Of a stretch of 64,000 bases of DNA, positions 1 to 9,100 are shown piece after piece. The position numbers and the translations under genes are program-made. Source of the stretch: Stieleria varia (lineage in GTDB: Bacteria; Planctomycetota; Planctomycetia; Pirellulales; Pirellulaceae). Under the pieces are notes generated by a model. The model was not told the origin of the DNA, made no database searches, and saw only the letters and a list, made by a program, of their open reading frames with translations. The stretch is taken from the NCBI RefSeq assembly GCF_038443385.1, contig NZ_CP151726.1:2914001-2978000 (forward strand), written 5' to 3'. Each line of letters begins with the position of its first letter. Position 1 is the first letter of the stretch.

Positions 1-1
1 G

Positions 2-361
2 CCTAACTTGGCGATCTTGGAGATGAGTTTCGTCCAGTTGACGGACGAATCCGTCAACGCGATCAATCAGTGTGATGGGTTGAAGCAACTGATCATTTCG
101 GAACTCGAGGGGAGCGGAGACCGGAACATCAGCTTGGTGGGGCAATTGCAAGGCATTGAGGCATTGACGATTTGGCATGCCGATTTGACCGGTGTGGACC
201 TGTCCGGGTTTGCGGAAATGGCCAATCTGCGATCGCTGAAACTGAACTACACCGGGCTGGGACCAACACAATTGACCGCACTGTCCGAGCGTCTGCCCGA
301 TTGCGTGATCGAGACCGAAAACTGGAGTTCTGCGACGCCGTCCGATCGGCCTACTGACTAG
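2..361 (+). CDS. Leucine-rich-repeat protein, C-terminal fragment
   Basis: The reading frame is open from the first complete codon of the window and ends at TAG 359-361, so only the last ~119 residues are visible and the start lies upstream. The visible part shows leucine-rich-repeat periodicity (LVGQLQGIEALTIWHADLTG, then ANLRSLKLNYTGLGPTQL), ending in a short polar tail. Such repeats normally mediate protein-protein contact; planctomycetes have many LRR proteins of unknown partner. The stop codon lies in the palindrome CTAG (358-361), shared with the stop of the convergent ThuA-like gene. The LRR assignment is good; the function is unknown. Confidence 0.7.
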   Translation, partial: PNLAILEMSFVQLTDESVNAINQCDGLKQLIISELEGSGDRNISLVGQLQGIEALTIWHADLTGVDLSGFAEMANLRSLKLNYTGLGPTQLTALSERLPDCVIETENWSSATPSDRPTD

Positions 362-1320
362 GGTTTCTTGCCTGGCCAACGGTACTCGACCGGCTCGGCG
401 GCGGGTTGATTCAGGTCGGCGTCGGATGGTAGTGAGATGTGCTCCATCTTTCGTTTCTCGTCCAAGTTCTCGTTCAATTGGGCTTCCGTGATCGGTTCGG
501 ATTTGACGCCGCCCTCTGGGACTTCCATGCCAGCGGTCCAGATCATTGCGTTCAAGACGACACGGCGGAAATCGTCGATGGCCCAGTTGCGGTGCCAGTG
601 ACCGCCGGTGAATCCGACTCCACGTCCGCCGTCCTTGCGTTGCACCGCCCACATCAACGTTTGACGATTGCCCAGTTCTTTTTCGCCCGCCGGCGTCCAG
701 TGGATGTATCGATTGATCTTCTCACGTGTCGGTGTTGACGTCAGCACATCGGTCGCGGTCTTGGGGTCAGCCCATCTCATGTTGTAGTACCATTCGTCAT
801 TAGCTGGGAAACCGGGGACGCCGTTCGCGATCGGATGATCTGAGTTGGGGGCCAAGGGCGCGGTCCAGTGTGGATTGCATGAAAATCCACCTTCGTAGTG
901 TCCGCCGATCCAGCGTTTGAAGTAGTTGCCGCGATCCCCCGGCGGGACTTCCACGGCGTAGTGCATGCACATGATGCCGACGCCGGATGCCGCCAGTTCA
1001 TCCACCTTTTCCTCGTGGCCGTTGGTGGGATGGCGGTCGTTGCCGTCGGAGTAGATCACGACGGCTTTGGCGTTCTCGAATACCGATTCGTCGTTTGGCC
1101 ATCCGTTATGGACGACGGTGACATGCACCGGCAGCGAACTTTGTTCATTCAATGCACGTGCCAGCAGGATGCATCCGGCATTGAACTCGTGTTGTCCCGA
1201 CGGATGGCTCGGCTGACCGGCGATCAGAACGATCTTTGTTTTGGTGTCATCAGCGGCTCGTGCCTCGGGCAAACAAACCAACAGCATCAGGAATACAGGC
1301 AGCAGCATGATACGGCTCAC
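358..1320 (-). CDS. ThuA-like domain secreted protein
   Basis: About 320 residues. The start is taken as GTG at 1320 because GGAG lies 6 nt upstream of it; ATG 1308, four codons on, is the alternative. The N-terminus (MSRIMLLPVFLMLLVCLPEARA) is a signal peptide, so the protein is exported. The mature part has the glutamine-amidotransferase-like ThuA fold: KIVLIAGQPSHPSGQHEF at its start, then a conserved central GIMCMHYAVEVP and GGHWHRNWAIDDFRRVVLNA near the end. ThuA proteins are linked to trehalose and other 3-keto-sugar metabolism; the exact reaction here is not known. It lies downstream of, and on the same strand as, a sulfatase fused to a 3-keto-disaccharide hydrolase domain, with 160 bp between them, so co-transcription is possible. 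Confidence 0.8.
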   Translation of the reverse strand: MSRIMLLPVFLMLLVCLPEARAADDTKTKIVLIAGQPSHPSGQHEFNAGCILLARALNEQSSLPVHVTVVHNGWPNDESVFENAKAVVIYSDGNDRHPTNGHEEKVDELAASGVGIMCMHYAVEVPPGDRGNYFKRWIGGHYEGGFSCNPHWTAPLAPNSDHPIANGVPGFPANDEWYYNMRWADPKTATDVLTSTPTREKINRYIHWTPAGEKELGNRQTLMWAVQRKDGGRGVGFTGGHWHRNWAIDDFRRVVLNAMIWTAGMEVPEGGVKSEPITEAQLNENLDEKRKMEHISLPSDADLNQPAAEPVEYRWPGKKP

Positions 1321-1356
1321 GGGAAACTCCGCTCGGATCGTTAGGAAACAGGTAAT

Positions 1357-1375
1357 GGGATTCGCCAGAATTCCC
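1357..1375 (+). repeat. Dispersed repeat A (GGGATTCGCCAGAATTCCC), copy 1
   Basis: First of seven copies in the window of a short interspersed sequence, GGGATTCGCCAGAATTCCC or its complement. Others begin at 29022, 30202, 30230, 30270, 33135 and 33256. All lie outside genes. This copy is in the 160-bp gap between the sulfatase stop and the ThuA-like start, just upstream of the likely ribosome-binding site. Its outer bases are complementary (GGGATT/AATTCCC, imperfect), so it can form a weak hairpin. Confidence 0.75.
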
Positions 1376-1480
1376 TTCACGAGATTCCCTTGGCGAAGCC
1401 CGATGGATCATTGTTTGATGTTTCGCTCCAACGTCATTCATCTGTTCAAGTGGATGACGCTGGAGCGGCACATGAGTCAT

Positions 1481-3724
1481 TCAATTTTTTTGTTTGGCCG
1501 CTTGACGGCGGGCGACGATGCCGTCGAGTTTCTTTTTTTCTGCGGCCAAGATTTCAGGGGAGATCGTCGCGGGCTGGACGGGGGTGCGGTCGAGCTTGTC
1601 GGATTCCGAAAGCTCGCGAATTTGGATGTCACGGTACCACACTGGATCACCGTGGTCCTGCAAGCTCAATTTTGCGCCCCGTCGGTCAAGTTCGCCACCA
1701 CGCTGCCGTAGCATGTCCACATGAAATTGGTACTTGGGGTCCGCGTAGTCGAAATCAATCACTTTCTCGCCATTGAGCCAATGCTGGACGACGGTGCCTT
1801 TGCAAACGATTCGACCCTCGTTCCATTGACCAACCGGCCGTGTCGCATCGTGGGACGGCTGCATGCAAAAGTACAACGAGGCGGCGCTGGTCCGCGGGTT
1901 CTTTCCATCTGCGTGCTGTGAATTGTCCAGGATTTGGTATTCGTATTGGCCGGGACGATAGTAAACACCACTGTTACTGCCCTCGGCGACTTTCCACTGA
2001 AATCGCAATTCGAAATCGTCGGGCACCATCATCGTCTCGCAAACAAGACTGCCGCCCTTGCCACTGCGTGTGATACTGCCGTCAACCACGCTCCAGTTGC
2101 CGCTGTGACGCCATCCGTCGAGCGTCGTGCCATCAAAAAGCGAGACAAACGCTTCATCGCTTGCGGATTTCGCCTGTGCCAACATGGCTGCCGTGTGCGG
2201 CATGGAATCGACCAGTTTTGCATCGGTGCGTCGCAGTTCTTTGATCGCCAAGGCGCGCAGTCGCTCCAGCAGTGCTTTGTTCTCAGGCTTGACGGCCAAA
2301 TTGACCAGTTCCTCGGGGTCGCTGTGCAAGTCGTACACTTCCTCAACTTCGCCCTCGACGAACGTGCGAATGTATTTGTATTTGCCGTCGCGAAGCAAAG
2401 CGTACCAGGGCACATCGCCTACGATCGTCATCGCTTCGTCGCTCGGGTTTGGGATGGGGACCGTATCGTCGCCGTATTTGCGACCCGTGTGAGTCATCAG
2501 CACGGGCATGCTCCAGTCCTGGCTCTCCGGATCTTTCAGCAGCGGACGGATGTCGCGTCCGTGCATTTTCCAAGGCACCGTGACATCGGCGACGTCGCAA
2601 AACAACTGGACCACATCGGGGGCGGAAACGGGATGACGACAGACCTTGCCTTGAGGAATCGTTTGCGGGTGACGAATGATCATCGGCGACGCGATCGTGG
2701 CATCGTAGGCGGCGATCTTTTGATTGAACCCGTGCTCGCCCAACGCGAATCCTTGATCGGCCGTGTAGACGACCAACGTGTTTTCCAGTTGGCCGGTTTT
2801 GCGAAGCGTTTCGATCAAGCGTCCGACGCCCTCATCGATCGCCATCGCGCATTCGTTGGTCTGCTGCACCCAATCGTCGTAGGACTGACCGGCCGTGTTG
2901 GTGTTGAAATTGCTCGAGCGTACTTGCTTCTTTCGTCGGTACGCTTTGCCGTCGTCGCCTTTGACCCAAGCCGACGTGTTGGAAAGATACTGTGGCTTGT
3001 CCGGCCAAGGACCAAAGATGTCCGCTGGCAGCTCCGCTTCGTGGCCCGCCAGTTTTCCTTCGTGTCGCTCTGCCGGTGTCGTCGGCCCGTGGACCGCGCC
3101 GTAACAAAGCCAGAGGTACCACGGTTTGTCGGCGTCACGATGTTCGCCATTGATGTAGTCGATCGCCCAGTCGGTGTAGTTGTCGGTCGAATAACCGTCC
3201 ACCTCTCGATCGACACCGTTGAAGGTCACGATTTGGTTGGCAAAGTAGTTGCCCGCGTTGTCGGGATGACCTGGCCGATTCCAAACGATCTGATGATCCC
3301 AGTCGCGACCGTTGCCGGTATCGACGCCGGTGTGCCACTTGCCGATCTGCGCGGTGTGGTATCCGTTCTCACGAAAGGTCGCCGGCCAAAATCGGCATTG
3401 CTGTGGATCGTAGGTGCTGGCCGGATAGGTGCCCTCCATTCGCATCGTCTGAACACCGTGTTGCAAGCGTCCCGTCAGGAAACTGGCGCGGGAAGGCATG
3501 CACCAGGCGCCGAAGTAACAGCGCTCGAATCGAACACCTTCGCGAGCCAACGCGTCGATGTTCGGGGTGTTGATCCAATCGGGCGACTCCGGATAGCACG
3601 ACAGAGTCTTGTAGTTTTGGTCGTCGGCGTAAATGAACAGAATATTGGGTCGCTCGGCATGACAAGTTCTGCTGATCAGCAGAGCGGCCATGGCAACAAC
3701 AGCTACAGAAATCCAGTGGCGCAT
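1481..3724 (-). CDS. Secreted sulfatase fused to a DUF1080 (3-keto-disaccharide hydrolase) domain
   Basis: 747 residues. Residues 1-23 are a signal peptide ending at CHA. Residues 25 to ~500 are a type I sulfatase of the alkaline-phosphatase superfamily: RPNILFIYADDQ supplies metal-ligand aspartates 34-35, and CMPSR at 75-79 is the classical C-x-P-x-R site where cysteine is converted to formylglycine; VYTADQGFALGEHG (~319-332) is the second metal motif. Residues ~526-705 form a DUF1080 domain (FVSLFDGTTLDGWRHSGNWS at its start), a jelly-roll fold whose characterised members hydrolyse 3-keto-disaccharides. Together they suggest periplasmic removal of sulfate and processing of an oxidised glycan. 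The substrate cannot be read from sequence. The ThuA-like gene follows on the same strand. Confidence 0.9.
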   Translation of the reverse strand: MRHWISVAVVAMAALLISRTCHAERPNILFIYADDQNYKTLSCYPESPDWINTPNIDALAREGVRFERCYFGAWCMPSRASFLTGRLQHGVQTMRMEGTYPASTYDPQQCRFWPATFRENGYHTAQIGKWHTGVDTGNGRDWDHQIVWNRPGHPDNAGNYFANQIVTFNGVDREVDGYSTDNYTDWAIDYINGEHRDADKPWYLWLCYGAVHGPTTPAERHEGKLAGHEAELPADIFGPWPDKPQYLSNTSAWVKGDDGKAYRRKKQVRSSNFNTNTAGQSYDDWVQQTNECAMAIDEGVGRLIETLRKTGQLENTLVVYTADQGFALGEHGFNQKIAAYDATIASPMIIRHPQTIPQGKVCRHPVSAPDVVQLFCDVADVTVPWKMHGRDIRPLLKDPESQDWSMPVLMTHTGRKYGDDTVPIPNPSDEAMTIVGDVPWYALLRDGKYKYIRTFVEGEVEEVYDLHSDPEELVNLAVKPENKALLERLRALAIKELRRTDAKLVDSMPHTAAMLAQAKSASDEAFVSLFDGTTLDGWRHSGNWSVVDGSITRSGKGGSLVCETMMVPDDFELRFQWKVAEGSNSGVYYRPGQYEYQILDNSQHADGKNPRTSAASLYFCMQPSHDATRPVGQWNEGRIVCKGTVVQHWLNGEKVIDFDYADPKYQFHVDMLRQRGGELDRRGAKLSLQDHGDPVWYRDIQIRELSESDKLDRTPVQPATISPEILAAEKKKLDGIVARRQAAKQKN

Positions 3725-4363
3725 CGCGGTACTTTGGTCACGAGATGGGGGAGGGGAGTCACATCAGCGGGACGCCCATTGTACACACAGGAACGAGGGC
3801 GGTGGATTTGCAGACAGGTGGTTAGGAGCAAGGTTGACGCTACCGTCATCTTGAGATGGCGGGGTGAGATTCAAGCCTTGCCAAACACTTCAGCCCTTGG
3901 CGAAATCTCCTGACGCCTGGTAGCACGGCAAACAACAACAAGCCGCGAAGGCGGCGGAAGCATAGAGCCTGGGACGTCAGTCCCAGGTCTCGTAACACAA
4001 CGATTCCAGGCAAGCCGCGAAGGCGGCGACAGATTGTGGGTGGTGCCGTTGCGTATCTGTCGCCGCTTCGCGGCTTTTGGGTTCCGGTTAGCGCCCCATG
4101 GGGCTCACGCCCCATGCTTTATGCTGCCGTCGCATCCGCGACTGGGAAATAAAGGCGGCCGGTTCTGTTGGCGGGAATGATGCCCGCCGCGGTGAAGAAA
4201 ACGTGGCGATCCGTGGAAACTACCCCCGTCACGTTTTCTTCCTCCGTACTGGAAAATCGTCACCTCCTCCAAGTTCCTTGAGAAAGGCGACAGCCGACAT
4301 GAAAGGCCCGGCCGCTGACGCGTCGGGGCTCACTGAAGCGACCGACCGATGGCGATTCGTGCT
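3725..4363. repeat. 639-bp spacer rich in hairpin repeats
   Basis: No gene is supported here. It holds AAGCCGCGAAGGCGGCG at 3940-3956, a perfect palindrome CCTGGGACGTCAGTCCCAGG at 3968-3987, and a large hairpin whose arms are 4012-4034 and 4055-4076 (one base bulged), followed by GCCCCATGGGGC-type palindromes near 4092-4115. A stretch near 4254-4285 (CACCTCCTCCAAGTTCCTTG) resembles sequences near 33020-33050 and 43565-43590. The whole looks like accumulated non-coding repeats between two genes on the minus strand. Confidence 0.65.
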
Positions 4364-5746
4364 TCAATTCGAGCAGTCGAGTGACCGCATGATTTTGGCG
4401 AATTCGTCTCGGTACTCGTGGTCGTCCTTGGGAAAGAGTTCGCCGAAGGTGGCTTGGTCCGCGGCGCCTTGTTGGAATCTGCGTTTGGGAAAGACTGGCA
4501 TGTCCACGCCCGTGATCTGCTTCACGCCGCTTGCCACGATATCGCCTTTGAGTGCGTAGAGTCGTTCGTGGTCCCAATCGGTCAAGTCCACGAACGGGAT
4601 CGCCTCGGCGACTTCGATCACATCAGGCAACGCGTAAGGACTGAACCCGGCAAAGCCAAACTTTGTCGCCGGCGCGCTGGTGCGAATGTGCCCGCGACTT
4701 TGCCCGCCGCTGTACACCAGCGAATGCTTGACCGCGTCCACTCCCCAGCCTTCCTGGTACAGCATGCGGTTGCCCAGCACGCTGCGGATGGTCAGCTCTG
4801 GGTTGTCTTCGATGGGATAGTCTTTCAAGTTTTCGTCACCGCCGTCGCCGTCGATCAAGTAGCGCCAGTCGGGATAGCGGTGGCGGATTTCGCGGATCAA
4901 CGTCAGTGCCATCGTTGCGGACTGAACGTCCAGCGGTTTGTAGTCTTCGATCACCGCGATCGAGTCACGCCAGGAAACGCGGTCGCGTGGGACCTGGATG
5001 ACTTCCAACAGCATCTCCAAGTTCACCGCTTTGAGAAACTCAGCGGCTTGAACGCTGTCGCTCGGATTGCCGTCGACCGCCAACGTGAAGGCTTTGACAC
5101 GAGCGGAAGACTGGCCGCGGCGACGCAGCAAGAAATCCAAGACAACGAGCACACTGCCGCTGTCGATGCCACCAGAAAAGAGAACACCGATCGGTTCGTT
5201 GTCGGGCAAGCGTTCCAGCCACCGGTCGATCGACTCGGCAAGTTTACCGATGTAGGCAGCGCCGATGGCTTCGATTGACGCGGGCAAGCGATTGCGTTGG
5301 GGAGCAAAGAACCGGGTGAGTGTGGGATTGGGGTCTGGGCAGCCCACCAGTTGGAGTTCCAGCAAGTGGTGCGCGGGCACCATTCGGGTGTAGGAGGGCT
5401 GGAACTGGTCCGCGAGTCCCTCAAGTTTCAGTTGTTGGTGGATTTCGTCCATGCGTTCGGCCACGATCAACGCGGGGCCTTCGGCGCGTTTGGCCAAAAA
5501 ATACCGCATGGGACGGCCGATGGATCTGGCCATCCGCACGGTCTTTCCGGACTGCTGGCAGATCGCAAACTGGCCGCCGATCTGGCGAATGGCCGCGACG
5601 TCGCCATCGCGGACTGCCTGCTCGGCTCGCTCTTGGGTGGTGTCCAACAGAATATTCCCCGCTGGATCGAGCAAATTGACGACTCGGTCGATCAGGGCGG
5701 GTTGCTGGCCTTGGAAGGATGCGGGTGGGAGGCTGGGGGTTTGCAT
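4364..5746 (-). CDS. Asparagine-synthase-like ATP-pyrophosphatase protein with degenerate N-terminal amidotransferase domain
   Basis: 460 residues from ATG 5746, chosen because AGGAG lies 8 nt upstream; a TTG at 5767 would add seven residues. Residues 191-196 are SGGIDS, the pyrophosphate-binding loop of asparagine synthetases and relatives, and DGDGGDEN (~ residue 297) matches their second conserved acidic motif. Before this, residues ~50-105 resemble the second half of a class II glutamine-amidotransferase domain, but the catalytic N-terminal cysteine half is absent, so glutaminase activity is unlikely. The protein probably adenylates a carboxylate and joins it to an amine or ammonia. The divergent neighbour is an acyl-AMP ligase/oxoamine synthase fusion, so a role in modifying the same product is possible but unproven. 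Confidence 0.75.
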   Translation of the reverse strand: MQTPSLPPASFQGQQPALIDRVVNLLDPAGNILLDTTQERAEQAVRDGDVAAIRQIGGQFAICQQSGKTVRMARSIGRPMRYFLAKRAEGPALIVAERMDEIHQQLKLEGLADQFQPSYTRMVPAHHLLELQLVGCPDPNPTLTRFFAPQRNRLPASIEAIGAAYIGKLAESIDRWLERLPDNEPIGVLFSGGIDSGSVLVVLDFLLRRRGQSSARVKAFTLAVDGNPSDSVQAAEFLKAVNLEMLLEVIQVPRDRVSWRDSIAVIEDYKPLDVQSATMALTLIREIRHRYPDWRYLIDGDGGDENLKDYPIEDNPELTIRSVLGNRMLYQEGWGVDAVKHSLVYSGGQSRGHIRTSAPATKFGFAGFSPYALPDVIEVAEAIPFVDLTDWDHERLYALKGDIVASGVKQITGVDMPVFPKRRFQQGAADQATFGELFPKDDHEYRDEFAKIMRSLDCSN

Positions 5747-5934
5747 GGTAGGACTCCTGCCGCACAATGGGAGGCTTGAGAAAACACGTCATCGCTGGGA
5801 AAGACTCCGTTTTATCCTGTTTGGAGCCGATCGGCGAGTATCGTGGATCGGGGAGGCGTGACTCAATCGAATTGTTCGCTATCCTTAGCAGTTTGGATAA
5901 GACAGGTAAATTCGTAAGGCCGATGATCGGATGG

Positions 5935-5975
5935 CCGGTACAATCGACAGGTTTTGTACCGGACGAACGGTACAA
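5935..5975. promoter_or_regulatory. Operator-like triple CGGTACAA site in the divergent promoter region
   Basis: CCGGTACAA at 5935-5943 and TTGTACCGG at 5954-5962 form a perfect 9-bp inverted repeat with a 10-bp spacer; a third half-site CGGTACAA follows at 5968-5975. The region lies in the 431-bp gap between the asparagine-synthase-like gene (minus) and the acyl-AMP ligase fusion (plus). Dyads with an extra half-site are typical of regulator binding. No regulator gene is adjacent. Nothing else in 5747-6177 supports a gene. Confidence 0.45.
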
Positions 5976-6177
5976 CGGGTTTCGATTCAGAATCGATCAG
6001 GCAAAACAGCTCCGCGTGTCGATCGCCAACGAATGCCGATCGTTCGCAAGAGCGAAGGATACGTGGATGACGACGAAGTGTTATCCATGAGCCTCCACGG
6101 CTAGCCCAAGGATGGGGAAATTAATTGTCAGGATGGCGAAATGTCCAAACTTTCGATCCTCGGCCCCGGTTTGATCT

Positions 6178-9100
6178 GTGGATTTTCACCAGTTTTTCGG
6201 CAACGAGTCACCACCGAGTGACCATTACGTCTCCGTTCTCGAGCATTGGGCGGAGCATCGTCCTGATTCGATTGCGTTCGGGTTCACCGACGTGGAGTCG
6301 ACGGATGACTCGTTGACTTACGAGAAGTTGTGGCAAGAGGTCCGTGGCTTGGCGGGTTATCTGCAGGGACGATGCCGGGTCCGCCGCGGCGACCGCGTGT
6401 TGTTGATCTACCCGCCGGGATTGGATTTTGTCGTTGGTTTCTTGGCGTGTCACGCGGCCGGTGCCGTTGCGGTTCCCGCGTTTCCACCGCGACGCAATCG
6501 CAAGGCGTCCCGGATTCGTTCGATCGTGGTGGATGCGGAAGCCAAATGGGCGTTGACGACGACGGACGTGGTGGAGCGTTTGTCGGGACATGGTTGGCAC
6601 GAGGATTTGGTCGGCGTTCAGTTGTTGGGCACCGACGATCAGACTTGCCGAGACCAGTCGCGTTGGAGACGGCCGGAGCTGAGTGGCGATTCGCTGGCCG
6701 TGTTGCAGTACACATCGGGTTCCACGGGAACGCCCAAGGGAGTGATGCTGACCCAGCAGAACTTGATCGCCAACAGCCAACTGATCATGCACGGTTTTCA
6801 AGTCGAACCGGATACGATCGGATGCACGTGGTTGCCCACGTATCACGACATGGGGTTGGTCGGCGGTTTGTTGATGCCGCTGTACATCGGACGGACGAAC
6901 ATGATGATGAGTCCGATGACTTTCCTGCAACGTCCGGCGCGATGGTTGCAAGCGATCTCGAAATACAAAGTCACTGTCAGCGGCGGCCCCAACTTTGCCT
7001 ATCAGCTTTGCGTCGACAAGATCAGCGACGAAGAAATGGAGGGCGTCGATCTGTCATCCTTGCAGATTGCGTTCAACGGTGCCGAGCCGATTCGCGTCAA
7101 CACCTTGGACACGTTCTGTGAGCGATTTGCTCCCTACGGATTCAATCGGCAAGCGTTCTTGCCATGTTACGGGATGGCCGAGACGACTCTGATCATCACC
7201 GGCGGTCCAAAGGAAACGCGTCCCGTGGTCGAGTCGTTTGACGGACCGCAACTGGACCAAAGACGTGTCGTACACGTCGATGCACAGCAAGCCGGTACAC
7301 AACAAACCGGTGTGCGATCGCTGGTGGGCTGCGGTCGTGTCTTACCGAACGAAACGGTGTTGATCGTCGATCCGGATACGTGCGACGTTTTGCAAGAGGA
7401 TCAGATCGGAGAGATTTGGGTTCAAAGTCCATCCGTCGGCGTGGGGTACTACCAGCGGGCCAGTGCGACTCAGCGCACGTTCCACGCCAGGACGTCCGCC
7501 GGCGAGGGGCCGTTCTTGCGCACCGGCGACTTGGGTTTCATGTACGACGGGCAACTGTACATCTCCGGTCGGTTGAAGGACATGATCATCGTCCGTGGTG
7601 TGAATCGTTACCCGCAGGACATCGAAGAGACCGTCGAGCGTGCCAGCAGCATGGTGCAAGCCGGTGCGGTCGGTGCGTTTGCAATGGAGCATGACGGTCG
7701 CGAACAACTCGCGATCGTTGCCGAAACGGTCCGTGAGCGAAACGTCGACTGGGACGCACACATTCAAGCCATCCGGCGCGCGGTCACCAGTGAACACGAA
7801 CTGCCGCCCGATGCGGTCTATCTCGTTCGCAATAGCAGCGTCCCCAAGACCAGCAGCGGCAAGATCCAGCGTCACGCATGCTTGCACGCGGTTCGCGATG
7901 GCGACTTGAAATTGACGGCCAAGTGGGTGCGTTGGGAAGAATCCGCGGGTTCACGCTCTGCGGTGGCTGAGGGTGTCGGCATGCCGATGATGCAAGCCGC
8001 CGCCGCAGGAGGTCAAGCCGCAAAGCTCTCCGAAGCCGACGTGAATCCACGCGTCGTCGCTGCGGTTCAATACCACGTCCGCGCCGTGGCCGGTGAACGC
8101 GCCCAACGCCTGAGCTTGGACACCAACATCGTGTTGGACTTGGGGCTGGATTCACTGGAACGGCTAGAGATCGCACGGAATCTGGAGCGAACCTTCGGCG
8201 GACGTTTTCCCGAACAAGTCTTGGATGAGATCGAAACGATCGGCCAAACCGCGCTTGCCATCGAACGTTACTTGCCGCCTGGAGGCGAAGCCCGCGCTGA
8301 TGCGTTGTTGGACGGATCCGTGGTCATTGAGAGTTCCACGGGAACGGACACAAGTGGCAAGCGAAACGGCGCCGTCGCGCCGCCACGGCGGGTCGATGTG
8401 GTCGAGCCGGAATTCAGTGTCGAACAGTTCGCCGAGTACCGTCGTTTGAAAACAACGATGCAACAGATGGCGATGACTGGTGTCCCGAACCCCTATTTTA
8501 CCGTCCACGAATCCATCGTCCGCGACACCACCGTGATCGATGGCAAAGAACTCATCAGCTTTGCCAGTTACAACTATTTGGGGTTGAGCGGTCATCCGGC
8601 GGTCACTCAAGCGGCTGCGGACGCGGTGAAGAAATACGGCACGAGTGTGTCAGCCAGTCGGTTGGTTTCCGGTGAAAAACCGATTCACGGTGAGTTGGAG
8701 CGAAAGATCGCCGAGTGGATCGGCGTGGACAATTCGATCTTGATGGTCGGTGGTCACGCGACCAACGAAACCACGATCGGGCATCTGGTCGGACCGGACG
8801 ACTTGATCATGCACGACGCGTTGTCCCACAACAGCATTGTGCAGGGGGCGTTGTTGTCCGGTGCCAAACGTCGCCCGTTCCCGCACAATGATTTTGAATC
8901 GCTCGATCGCACCTTGACTGAAGTGCGTTCCCAGTACCGTCGCGTGTTGATCATCGTCGAAGGCGTTTACAGCATGGACGGCGATTTTTCCAATGTGCCC
9001 GCGTTTGCCGAAGTCAAAAAACGCCACAAGGCGATGTTGATGGTGGACGAGGCCCATAGTTTTGGAACGATGGGCAAGACCGGCCGAGGCATGGCTGAAC

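Noticed and set aside
1934-3913. 659-codon open frame on the plus strand, opposite the sulfatase
   Set aside because: It lies wholly antisense to a gene with clear catalytic motifs; its translation has no family features. Long antisense frames are common at this base composition.
5747-5767. TTG start giving an N-terminal Met-Cys-Gly, as in true glutamine-dependent asparagine synthetases
   Set aside because: The residues after Met-Cys-Gly do not continue the amidotransferase pattern, and AGGAG is positioned for ATG 5746. The match of three residues is best seen as chance.
5767-6090. 107-codon frame in the divergent spacer
   Set aside because: It runs through the CGGTACAA dyad and promoter region, has no homology signature and no ribosome-binding site.
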